A DNA stretch of 24,770 nt from JBBIKU01 sp037445245 (GTDB lineage: Bacteria > Chloroflexota > Anaerolineae > Anaerolineales > Anaerolineaceae): assembly GCA_037445245.1 (NCBI GenBank), contig JBBIKU010000013.1, positions 1 to 24,770 on the forward strand. Direction: 5' to 3'. How positions within the stretch are numbered: the stretch's first letter is position 1; each line of letters opens with the position of its first letter. The position numbers and the translations under genes were made by a program. Shown one piece after another: positions 1 to 7,033 of the stretch. The notes beneath the pieces were generated by a model that was not told the origin of the DNA, searched no databases, and saw nothing but the letters and a program-made list of their open reading frames with translations.

Positions 1-455
1 GGCGGAATCACAAACTGCGCCGCCAGGGGCGGGTCGATGGTTGCAGTGGCGAGCGGGGTGGGGGTCGGCGGCGGCTCGATCACCGGCAGGTTCCCCGGCG
101 AAAGGCTGACGTAATTGGAATAAACCCAGGCAGTGCCGCCCGGCACAGCGGGATATTCGATCAGGATCCACTCACCCCCGGTCGAACGCCCCAGCGCCGG
201 CGCCTGTTGACCGATCAACATCACCCCCACCTTGTCATAGAATGTTGCCGGTCCGCTGCGGACATTGATTTGCTCCTGCCCGGTATCCGGGCGCACCGTC
301 ATCACGATTCCAACCGGCGAACTGGTCACGGTCGGAATATCCACGGTCGGAATCTGTGCCTGAACTGTGGAAATCACCGGCGCGACGAAAACCAGCACCA
401 GAACACAAAACAGTCCCATGTAAGCTAAAACGGGACGAGTCACCTTCTTAAGCAT
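1..455 (-). CDS. Secreted bacterial SH3-domain protein, 3' end outside window
   Basis: The frame stays open from ATG 455 to the left edge (about 151 codons seen), so the gene is partial at its C-terminus. The product starts with a Sec-type signal: basic MLKKVTR, a long hydrophobic core, and a likely cleavage site after VQA near residue 33. A short Pro/Thr/Val-rich spacer follows, then one bacterial SH3 unit (about residues 50-117) with the typical INVRSGP start and a GEWILIEY core ending in AWVYSNYV. Such domains commonly bind peptidoglycan or peptides outside the cell. A Pro/Thr-rich linker (PPPTPTP) then leads to an unseen part. GGAG lies 6 bases before ATG 455, which decides the start. The gene is divergent from the zinc-ribbon gene and shares its -10 region. 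The fold call is good; the overall function is unknown. Confidence 0.8.
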   Translation of the reverse strand, partial: MLKKVTRPVLAYMGLFCVLVLVFVAPVISTVQAQIPTVDIPTVTSSPVGIVMTVRPDTGQEQINVRSGPATFYDKVGVMLIGQQAPALGRSTGGEWILIEYPAVPGGTAWVYSNYVSLSPGNLPVIEPPPTPTPLATATIDPPLAAQFVIP

Positions 456-491
456 CTAACACTCCACTTTCAGCCTGTTTCGATGCTTTTG

Positions 492-499
492 ATTATAAT
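492..499. promoter_or_regulatory. Overlapping divergent -10 elements in a perfect palindrome
   Basis: Bases 491-500 read GATTATAATC, which is its own reverse complement. It offers TATAAT on the plus strand (494-499) and on the minus strand (492-497). The plus copy ends 7 bases before ATG 507, predicting an almost leaderless mRNA. The minus copy would start transcription about 30 bases before ATG 455, leaving room for that gene's GGAG. No convincing -35 is visible on either side. Confidence 0.6.
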
Positions 500-506
500 C
501 GATTGC

Positions 507-1094
507 ATGGAGCAACGCATCTTCTACGGTAAGCTCTCCCCCGAGGATTTTGCACGCAGCTTGATTGCGAACTTTCACCGCGGCAATTTTCAGGTGCGCC
601 AGATCGGCAACGGAGACAATGTGGCGCTTCAGATCGCCACCAGCGATCGCGCCAGTTCAGGTGGCAAAACCGCCCTTACCATCTCCCTGCAATCGGTCGA
701 AGATGGCGTAGCGGTCAAGGTTGGCAAGCAAGCCTTATTTGGCGTCGCCGCCAGCCTGGGGGTGACCGCCCTGTCTGCCTTTCGCAACCCGGTACGCCTG
801 CTGTCGCGACTGGACGATCTGGCGCAGGACATCGAAAACCTGCAGCTCACCGAGGAGGTGTGGCGAGTCATCAACAGCACCGCTTCTTCTCTGGCTGCAG
901 GGCACCAGCTCTCAGAGCGCCTGCGCAGGCTCGAATGCGCCTACTGCGGCTCCGCCAATCCAGTTGGCGAGGCTGTCTGCGTCACCTGCGGTGCCCCGCT
1001 GGGCAGTCTTCAACCCACCACCTGTACCCGCTGTGGTTATGTCCTCGTGAAGGCAGAGCGTTTCTGTCCCAACTGCGGGCTGGCGTTGAATTAG
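507..1094 (+). CDS. Double zinc-ribbon protein of unknown function
   Basis: This is a 195-residue cytosolic protein. The first 130 residues resemble no family I recognise: a short alpha/beta domain with a hydrophobic Ala/Gly/Val stretch near 75-92. The C-terminus carries two CxxC-x10-CxxC zinc ribbons, with cysteines at 144/147/158/161 and 173/176/187/190, each of the type CAYCG or CPNCG. Ribbons like these usually mediate protein or nucleic acid contacts; here the partner is unknown. An in-frame ATG at 483 would add 8 residues, but the TATAAT at 494-499 lies inside that extension. ATG 507 is therefore preferred, giving a leaderless transcript. The stop TAG (1092-1094) interlocks with the zwf stop on the other strand. 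Confidence 0.75.
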   Translation: MEQRIFYGKLSPEDFARSLIANFHRGNFQVRQIGNGDNVALQIATSDRASSGGKTALTISLQSVEDGVAVKVGKQALFGVAASLGVTALSAFRNPVRLLSRLDDLAQDIENLQLTEEVWRVINSTASSLAAGHQLSERLRRLECAYCGSANPVGEAVCVTCGAPLGSLQPTTCTRCGYVLVKAERFCPNCGLALN

Positions 1095-2597
1095 GCAAAG
1101 CCTGGCTTGAGCGGAGTTCGCCAGCGTCGGTGATCGCGTTGGATGAATTCGTCTACGCCCGGCGGGCCCCAGCTTCCCGCCTCGTACGTCGGCAGGCTAT
1201 CAACCGGATTGCCCTGCCATGCNNNNNNNNNNNNNNNNNNNGAATGCCCATTGGGCATTGACCTCGTCGCTGCGGGTAAAGAGAGTGGCATCTCCCATTA
1301 GACAATCCAGCAACAGCCGTTCATAAGCTTCCGGCGGCTCGACGCCAAAGCTTTCCCGGTAGCCGAACGCCATCCGCACCGGTAGAATCTGGTTACCGGG
1401 ACCCGGTCCTTTGGCACCAAAGGTCAACGTGATGCCCTCATCCGGCTGGAGATTCAATACCAGCACGTTGGGCGCCTCGCCCGCCATGTTGTGCCAGTTG
1501 AACAAGGAGAGCGGCGTCTGTTTAAATTGAATGGCAATCTCGGTGATGCGCGTCGGCAAACGCTTACCAGAACGCAGATAGAACGGCACCCCCGCCCAGC
1601 GCCAGTTGTCGACGTGCAGTCTCGCCGCCAGAAAAGTTTCGGTGGTCGAGGTAGCAGATACGTTCACCTCTTCCTTGTAACCCGGCAACCGAACGTCATC
1701 TTGTACACCAGCGGCGTATTGTCCGCGATAAGTGTTGGCGAGAGCCTGCCGTCCCTGTAAAGGGCGTAGCGCCCGCAGCACCTTGACCTTTTCGTCACGC
1801 ACCTCGTCGGCATTGAACGCCACCGGCGCTTCCATTGCCGTCAGCGTTAGCAACTGCAACAAATGATTCTGGAACATATCCCGGATGACGCCTGCCGAAT
1901 CGTAGTATCCGCCGCGGCTACCCACGCCGTCGGTCTCGGCGACCGTGATTTGAACATGATCGATGTAACTGCGATTCCAGAGCGGCTCGAAAATGCCGTT
2001 GGCGAAGCGCAGCACCAGAATATTCTGCACCGTCTCTTTCCCCAGGTAGTGATCGATGCGGTAGATCTGGTCTTCTGCAAACACTTCGTGAACACCCTTT
2101 TCGAGTGCCAGCGCCGATTCGAGGTCATTGCCGTACGGTTTCTCAATCACCACCCGCGTCCAACCCGGGTTGACCTTCGCCCGATCGTGTGCCCCGATCT
2201 GGCAAACGATCTCGGAATAAGCATCCGGCGGCGTGGCAAGGTAATACAACACGTTGGGAATCTCCAATTGCGCAATCAGTGCTTTTAAACGCTCATAACC
2301 GGATGGGTCGGCGAATGTGCTCTGAACGTAATGCACCCGCTGCAACAAGGTGGCAGCGACGTCCTCGTCCAGCGGATTGCAATGCCCGCAATCGTCTATA
2401 CCCTGGCGTAATTTCTCCCGCAGCACATCGTTGCTCCACGGACGACGTGCAAAACCGATGATGTACATCGGCATCGGTAATTTCCCCATGTCCATCAATT
2501 TATATAACGCCGGCACCAGTTTGCGCCGGGTCAGATCACCACTGACGCCGAAAATAACGAACGCCACCGCCTCAGGCTGAGAGGATTGGGCTGCCAT
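1091..2597 (-). CDS. zwf: Glucose-6-phosphate 1-dehydrogenase, interrupted by an N gap
   Basis: The enzyme oxidises glucose-6-phosphate to 6-phosphogluconolactone with NAD(P)+, the first step of the oxidative pentose phosphate path. Visible are the Rossmann nucleotide site GVSGDL (17-22), EKP (152-154), and the active-site RIDHYLGKE (180-188). The frame runs 452 residues to QWAF, meets 19 N, and resumes in another frame with AWQGNPVDSLPTYEAGSWGP and a normal end at TAA 1091-1093. In E. coli Zwf six residues separate the matching tryptophan-containing blocks, which is 18 bases. The gap is thus probably one base too long and the real protein about 501 residues, normal for the family. The start ATG 2597 has AGGA about 8 bases upstream and lies 10 bases after gnd, so the two genes form an operon. 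Confidence 0.95.
1223..1241. other. Run of 19 N (assembly gap) inside zwf
   Basis: Nineteen unresolved bases lie near the 3' end of zwf. Flanking coding frames differ by one base. Family alignment by eye suggests 18 bases (six residues) belong here. Confidence 0.95.
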
Positions 2598-2607
2598 GCG
2601 TCAAATC

Positions 2608-3522
2608 CTATGCATTCGTTTTTTGCACCGGGTGACCACCAAACTGATTGCGCATGGCTGCCAGTAATTTCGCTCCAAATCCGTCCTGCTGGCGGCTGTA
2701 GAAGCGTCTGAAAAGTGATAAGGCGATCACCGGCGCCGGAACATCGCTGTTGATGGCTTCGACCACCGTCCAGCGCCCCTCGCCCGAATCTGCCACCCAG
2801 CCGCGCAGCGATTCCAGCCGGGGGTCTTCAGCCAATGCACGCGCAATCAATTCCAGCAGCCACGAACGCACCACCGAACCATGTTGCCAGATATTGGAAA
2901 TCTGGCGCAAATCAAGCGCAAGATCAGGGTGGGCGTTCATCAATTCGAAACCCTCCGCGTAGGCTTCCATCATGCCGTATTCGATGCCGTTGTGCACCAT
3001 CTTGACAAAGTGTCCGGCGCCGCTGGGTCCCACCCAGCCCCAGCCTTGCTCGGCGCTCGGCGCCAGGGCTGCCAAGATCGGACGCAGGATTTCCACGTCC
3101 TCGGCATCACCCCCCACCATCAGCGAATAACCCCGCGAAAGCCCCCATATTCCGCCGCTCACGCCCACGTCGATGAAACGCACATCTTTTTGGGCGAGTT
3201 CTTTCGCCCGCCTTATGGTATCATTGAAATTGGAGTTACCACCGTCGATGAGAATGTCTCCGGGCGCGAAGATATCTGCCAAATGGAACAACATATCCTC
3301 GGTGGTTTTGCCATCCGGCAGCATAATCCAGGCGATACGGGGAGGATCAAGCTGCGTGACGAGATCGGTCGTCTTTACGGCGGGGATCAGCCCGCTTTCA
3401 TTTGCGAGTTGGTGCGTCACATCAGTGGTTCGATTGTACCCCACCACTTGATGCCCGCCCATGATCAAACGCCTCGCCATGTTCGCACCCATTCTGCCAA
3501 GTCCAACCATTGCCAGCTTCAT
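2608..3522 (-). CDS. gnd: 6-phosphogluconate dehydrogenase, short (about 300-residue) type
   Basis: The enzyme oxidatively decarboxylates 6-phosphogluconate to ribulose-5-phosphate and CO2. The 304 residues carry an N-terminal Rossmann motif GLGRMG (7-12), the substrate-site DGGNS block, IDVGVSGG, and the catalytic helix GHFVKMVHNGIEYG with its Lys and Asn. The length matches the short 6PGDH subfamily, which is often NAD-dependent, rather than the about 470-residue enteric Gnd; cofactor use here is inference. The start ATG 3522 has GGAGG 4-5 bases upstream. It is the first gene of a gnd-zwf pair (10-base gap) and diverges from the P1 peptidase gene. The pair covers both dehydrogenases of the oxidative branch; a lactonase gene is not seen here. 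Confidence 0.93.
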   Translation of the reverse strand: MKLAMVGLGRMGANMARRLIMGGHQVVGYNRTTDVTHQLANESGLIPAVKTTDLVTQLDPPRIAWIMLPDGKTTEDMLFHLADIFAPGDILIDGGNSNFNDTIRRAKELAQKDVRFIDVGVSGGIWGLSRGYSLMVGGDAEDVEILRPILAALAPSAEQGWGWVGPSGAGHFVKMVHNGIEYGMMEAYAEGFELMNAHPDLALDLRQISNIWQHGSVVRSWLLELIARALAEDPRLESLRGWVADSGEGRWTVVEAINSDVPAPVIALSLFRRFYSRQQDGFGAKLLAAMRNQFGGHPVQKTNA

Positions 3523-3595
3523 GTAGCCTCCATAAAAAGCATCCCTTTCCCATCGATTTTACCCTATTCTTTGTCCATTGATACTTGAGGCGAGC
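3523..3595. promoter_or_regulatory. Divergent promoter region between gnd and the P1 peptidase gene
   Basis: Seventy-three bases separate the two starts. A TAAAAT on the minus strand (3556-3561) and a TATTCT on the plus strand (3565-3570) are plausible -10 boxes; neither has a clear -35. The position makes promoters here likely, but the exact boxes are weakly supported. Confidence 0.35.
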
Positions 3596-4600
3596 ATGCC
3601 AACCTTACCCAACACCATCGCAAGCGTAGAAAATATCACCGTAGGGCACGCTCAGGATGAAAAAGCCCTCACTGGATGCACGGTGATCTTGTGCGAGAAA
3701 GGTGCTACTGCCGGCGTAGATGTGCGCGGCGGAGCGCCGGGCACCCGCGAGACCGACGCCCTGCGCCCAATGCATCTGGTAGAACACGTCCACGCCGTTA
3801 TCCTATCCGGTGGCTCCGCTTACGGACTGGAAGCCGCTTCGGGGGTAATGCGCTTCCTTGAAGAGAAGGGGGTCGGTTACAACACCGGGGTCGCCCGCGT
3901 GCCCATTGTTGCCAGCGCCATCCTGTTCGACCTTGCCATCGGCAACCCTCACATCCGCCCCGACGCCACCATGGGATATCAGGCATGCCTGAATGCCTCG
4001 GCTTCTGCCCCGTCGCAGGGAAATGTTGGCGCCGGTTGTGGCGCCACGGTCGGCAAGATCCTTGGCATGGATCAGGCGATGAAATCCGGCATCGGCAATG
4101 CCAGCATCGAAATCGGTGGTGGGGTTGTGGTCGGCGCTATCGTGGCTGTCAACGCATTCGGCGACGTGATCGATCCTTCCACCAATTCGATCATCGCCGG
4201 TGCAAGACCACTCAAATCAGGTCCGATCAAGTTCGGCGCCTCAGAAAAGTTTGCCGATACCATGAGCATGATGCGCACTTTCGTTGGCAAAAAGAGCTTA
4301 CAATTTGCGGTCCGCTCCAACACGGTGATAGGCGTTGTGGCAACCAACGCCCGCCTCACCAAGGAAGAATCCAATCTGGTGGCAAAAATGGCGCAGAATG
4401 GCATCGCCATGACCGTGAGACCGTCACATACGCTGCTGGACGGCGATACCCTGTTTTGCATGGCTACCAACAAACGCAACGCCGATGTGAACATCGTCGG
4501 CGCTTTCGCAGCTCAAGTCACCGCCGAAGCCATTCTACAGGCAATCTGGGCGGCAAAACCGGCTGGCGGCTTGCCTGCCGCCTCGACCTATGTGGGTTGA
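3596..4600 (+). CDS. P1-family (DmpA/NylC-like, S58) self-processing peptidase
   Basis: This is a 334-residue N-terminal-nucleophile hydrolase. The family cuts itself once, and the freed Ser or Thr becomes the nucleophile of an aminopeptidase, D-esterase or amide hydrolase. The sequence shows the family's GVDVRGGAPGTRETD block, the LSGGSAYGLEAASGVM block, and GNVGAGCGATVGK. The likely cleavage site is Asn242-Thr243 in SNTVIGVVATNA, so Thr243 would be the nucleophile, as in NylC rather than the Gly-Ser of DmpA. The downstream ATNARLTK and GDTLF segments also fit. ATG 3596 is chosen because GAGGCGAGC precedes it; the frame stays open a few codons further upstream. No signal peptide is seen, so it is cytosolic. 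The natural substrate cannot be told from sequence. Confidence 0.88.
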   Translation: MPTLPNTIASVENITVGHAQDEKALTGCTVILCEKGATAGVDVRGGAPGTRETDALRPMHLVEHVHAVILSGGSAYGLEAASGVMRFLEEKGVGYNTGVARVPIVASAILFDLAIGNPHIRPDATMGYQACLNASASAPSQGNVGAGCGATVGKILGMDQAMKSGIGNASIEIGGGVVVGAIVAVNAFGDVIDPSTNSIIAGARPLKSGPIKFGASEKFADTMSMMRTFVGKKSLQFAVRSNTVIGVVATNARLTKEESNLVAKMAQNGIAMTVRPSHTLLDGDTLFCMATNKRNADVNIVGAFAAQVTAEAILQAIWAAKPAGGLPAASTYVG

Positions 4601-4638
4601 TTGATGCTGAACGGCGGAGCGACACTTCACGAATAGGG

Positions 4639-5793
4639 CTAAAGCGCCCGCATCAAGATTTCGGATAATTCCTCGACGGTCAACGGCAGGGGGTTGGCTT
4701 TCATGCTACTCGCCGAGGCGGCTTTTTCAACCACATCCGGAATGTCCTCAACCCGGACGCCGTAATGCGACAATCTCGGAATTTTGAGCGCCTCGCACAA
4801 ATCCTCCAACCATTCCACCCCCTCTGCAACTGTGGCGTCCTCGTTCCCGGTCAGCCAGCGACTGATCTCGCCGTAGCGGTGCAGCGCCTGGCTTTCAGAC
4901 TGGCGCTGTTCGAGGGCGCGGATGTTCATCGCCACCACCGCTGGTAGCAGGCGGGCACAGAGCGCCCCGTGCGCTGCCTGGTACATGCCGCCCAGTGGAG
5001 CTGCAAATCCGTGTACCGCACCCAAACCAGAATTCGCCAGCGACAGCCCGCCCAGCAGACTGACCCAACTCATATCCTGGCGGGCTTCCCGGTCGGCTGC
5101 ATTCCGGAAGGCGCGCCGCAACGCCCGCGCCGCCCTTGGAATGCCATCTCGGCAAAACAGGTCGGTCATCCAGTTTGAGCGGATCGATACATAAGGTTCA
5201 AGCACCTGCGACAGGGCATCCATGCCGGTGCTGGCAGTCACTGCCGCCGGCAACTCATAGGTCAACTCCGGATCAACCAGAGCGACTTGTGGCAGCATCA
5301 ACGGGCTGCGCAGACTGACCTTGACCCGTTGCTCCGGCAGTCCCAACACGGCATTGCGAGTCACCTCACTGCCAGTGCCGGCGGTAGTGGGGACAGCGAT
5401 AAAGGCAGCCGCGGCATGGCGCAAGGGCTGGTTTTTACCAACCACTTCCAAATAATCCAGGATGTCCCCGCCATTGGTGAGCAAGGCTGAGATGGCTTTT
5501 CCTGTATCCAACACGCTGCCACCGCCGAAGCCGATCACCAGATCACATCCCGCTCGCCGCGCCGCCTCGACCCCCATTTGCACCGATCCAATCGTCGGTT
5601 CACCCGAAACGGCGAGGCTTTCGAAATGAACACCCTTCGCCTCTAACTGCTCGTAAACCGGTTGCGCGCCGACACCCGGCTCGCCAACCAGCACAAAGGC
5701 GCATTTGCCAAAACCAGCGGCAATCTCGCCCAGTTGTGCCAGCGAGCCGGCGCCAAAAACAATACGGGCTGCGGTTGCAAACTCGAATTTCAC
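4639..5793 (-). CDS. Iron-type (group III) alcohol dehydrogenase family protein
   Basis: The family comprises NAD(P)-dependent oxidoreductases of alcohols, aldehydes or keto acids. This 384-residue member has the N-terminal FEFATAARIVFG, the cofactor motif GFGGGSVLDTGK, and the PTTAGTGSE loop. Of the four metal ligands known in FucO (Asp, His, His, His), it has Asp192, His261 and His275, but the second position is Gln196 in GMDALSQVLEPYVS. A Gln there may mark a subfamily; metal use is uncertain. An upstream GTG (5808) would add 5 residues and overlap the ABM gene. GTG 5793 gives the usual MKFEF start and a 5-base gap after that gene. It is co-transcribed with the ABM-domain gene. The substrate is unknown. 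Confidence 0.85.
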   Translation of the reverse strand: MKFEFATAARIVFGAGSLAQLGEIAAGFGKCAFVLVGEPGVGAQPVYEQLEAKGVHFESLAVSGEPTIGSVQMGVEAARRAGCDLVIGFGGGSVLDTGKAISALLTNGGDILDYLEVVGKNQPLRHAAAAFIAVPTTAGTGSEVTRNAVLGLPEQRVKVSLRSPLMLPQVALVDPELTYELPAAVTASTGMDALSQVLEPYVSIRSNWMTDLFCRDGIPRAARALRRAFRNAADREARQDMSWVSLLGGLSLANSGLGAVHGFAAPLGGMYQAAHGALCARLLPAVVAMNIRALEQRQSESQALHRYGEISRWLTGNEDATVAEGVEWLEDLCEALKIPRLSHYGVRVEDIPDVVEKAASASSMKANPLPLTVEELSEILMRAL

Positions 5794-5798
5794 CCCGT

Positions 5799-6107
5799 CT
5801 ACCCCCACCCCTCGTCGCCAGGAAAGAGGTGGCGGTATTTCACGCCCACCCTGGGTTCTTCCATCATCTCCGCTACTGTATCACGCCAGGTCTGATAATG
5901 GGTGGTTTCTTTGTGACGGGCGGGATCTTCAGGCATTCGGTAAACCTCAACCAGAACAAAACGGGCGGGATCGTCCTCTTGCTGCAGCACGTCAAAACGG
6001 GCAACGCCTGGTTCCAGAACACTGTTGCGAGCGTTTATTAGGCTCGCTTCTTTGAAGGCTTCAACCGCCTCCGGCTTCACATGAATGTGAACAAACACGA
6101 TTTGCAT
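5799..6107 (-). CDS. ABM-domain (antibiotic biosynthesis monooxygenase-like) small protein
   Basis: This 102-residue protein has the ferredoxin-like ABM fold: strand MQIVFVHIHVKPE, helix VEAFKEASLINARNSV, strand GVARFDVLQQEDDPARFVLVEVY and a closing KETTHY helix. Members act as cofactor-free oxygenases, quinol monooxygenases, or LsrG-like isomerases of phosphorylated AI-2; this one cannot be assigned. The start ATG 6107 is set by a strong AAGGAG 6 bases upstream; a longer frame to 6152 exists but runs through the promoter. It is the first gene of a pair with the iron alcohol dehydrogenase, so both may handle the same small carbonyl compound (inference). Confidence 0.82.
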   Translation of the reverse strand: MQIVFVHIHVKPEAVEAFKEASLINARNSVLEPGVARFDVLQQEDDPARFVLVEVYRMPEDPARHKETTHYQTWRDTVAEMMEEPRVGVKYRHLFPGDEGWG

Positions 6108-6122
6108 GGTCACTCCTTGAAA

Positions 6123-6152
6123 ATAATAGAAAGCAAGTATTGAATTTTTCAA
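6123..6152 (-). promoter_or_regulatory. Promoter of the ABM/alcohol dehydrogenase pair
   Basis: On the minus strand TTGAAA (6147-6152), an 18-base spacer and TATTAT (6123-6128) precede the AAGGAG and ATG 6107. The short leader and good boxes make this a likely sigma-70-type promoter. Confidence 0.55.
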
Positions 6153-6195
6153 GCCTCATTTCTATTGTATACTGAAACCGATTTTACGAAATCGG
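6146..6195 (+). promoter_or_regulatory. Promoter and 5'-end hairpin of the pseudouridine synthase gene
   Basis: TTTTCA (6146-6151), a 16-base spacer and TATACT (6168-6173) form a promoter. Transcription would start near 6180, inside or just at a perfect 7-bp inverted repeat: CCGATTT (6178-6184), loop TACG, AAATCGG (6189-6195). The repeat could be an operator over the start site or a hairpin at the extreme 5' end of the mRNA. GGAAAGGGGAG then precedes ATG 6209. Confidence 0.5.
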
Positions 6196-6208
6196 AAAGG
6201 GGAGAGTG

Positions 6209-6925
6209 ATGGCAGATCCTGTTCTACATCTACTCTACCAGGATGATAACCTGCTGGGGGTGAGCAAGCCAGCGGGTTTGCTCACTGTAGCCGACGGCTA
6301 CGATCCCGAGCTTCCCCATCTGCGCGGCATGCTCCAATTGCAATATGGCAGGGTGTGGATCGTGCACCGGCTTGACCGCTATGCCAGCGGGGTGTTGCTA
6401 GTTGCCCGCAGCGCCGAAGCACATCGCGCCTTGAACCGCCAATTCGAACAACGACAGGTCAAAAAAACCTATCACGCCATTGTCGAGGGCACCCCCCGCT
6501 GGGAACAATGGCTGATCAATCTGCCCTTGCGGGTGAACGGAGACCGTCGTCACCGCACGGTGCTCGATGGCAGACGTGGTAAAACGGCAGAGACATCAGT
6601 GACGTGTATAAGCCGTTACCCGGCGCACGCCTTGGTGGAATGCCAGCCCAGGACAGGCTATCTGCACCAGATTCGGGCGCACCTTGCCGGCAGTGGGTTG
6701 CCCATCCTGGCAGACGAACTTTACAACCAACGCTATCAAGGAAAAAGGAAAGCAACCGCTGCTGACTCGCAAAGCGCCAACCCGCCACTCCTGCGCCTTG
6801 CCCTGCATGCCCTGCGCATCGAAGTGCACCACCCCCTCACCCACCAGCCACTGGTAATTGAAGCGCCTTACCCGGATGATTTTATCTGGATGATACACCA
6901 GGTATCATCCGGCGCATTGATTTGA
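6209..6925 (+). CDS. RluA-family RNA pseudouridine synthase
   Basis: The protein converts specific uridines in rRNA or tRNA to pseudouridine. Its 238 residues contain the RluA core: NLLGVSKPAGLLT near 14-26, the catalytic-loop VHRLDRYASG (52-61) with nucleophile Asp56, LVARSAEAHRALNRQFEQR, KKTYHAIVEG, and the GYLHQIRAHL motif. Most relatives read HRLDxxTSG; here Ala replaces the Thr, which is tolerated in the family. No S4 RNA-binding domain is present. The start ATG 6209 follows a purine-rich ribosome site; a GTG directly before it is possible. The gene stands alone with its own promoter. Which uridine it modifies cannot be told. Confidence 0.88.
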   Translation: MADPVLHLLYQDDNLLGVSKPAGLLTVADGYDPELPHLRGMLQLQYGRVWIVHRLDRYASGVLLVARSAEAHRALNRQFEQRQVKKTYHAIVEGTPRWEQWLINLPLRVNGDRRHRTVLDGRRGKTAETSVTCISRYPAHALVECQPRTGYLHQIRAHLAGSGLPILADELYNQRYQGKRKATAADSQSANPPLLRLALHALRIEVHHPLTHQPLVIEAPYPDDFIWMIHQVSSGALI

Positions 6926-6975
6926 GCGGGCAACACCGTCTCTCTTTCTCACGCAAGCGCCAACCCGTTGTCGAT

Positions 6976-6981
6976 TATAAT
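6976..6981 (+). promoter_or_regulatory. Likely -10 box upstream of ftcD
   Basis: A perfect TATAAT in the context TCGATTATAAT lies 52 bases before the chosen GTG start. It resembles the boxes at 494 and 10950. No good -35 is seen. Confidence 0.45.
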
Positions 6982-7033
6982 TATCCCAATCTCATGCAGA
7001 ATATATCCCTGCCAGATCATCGAGGTGAAAAAA

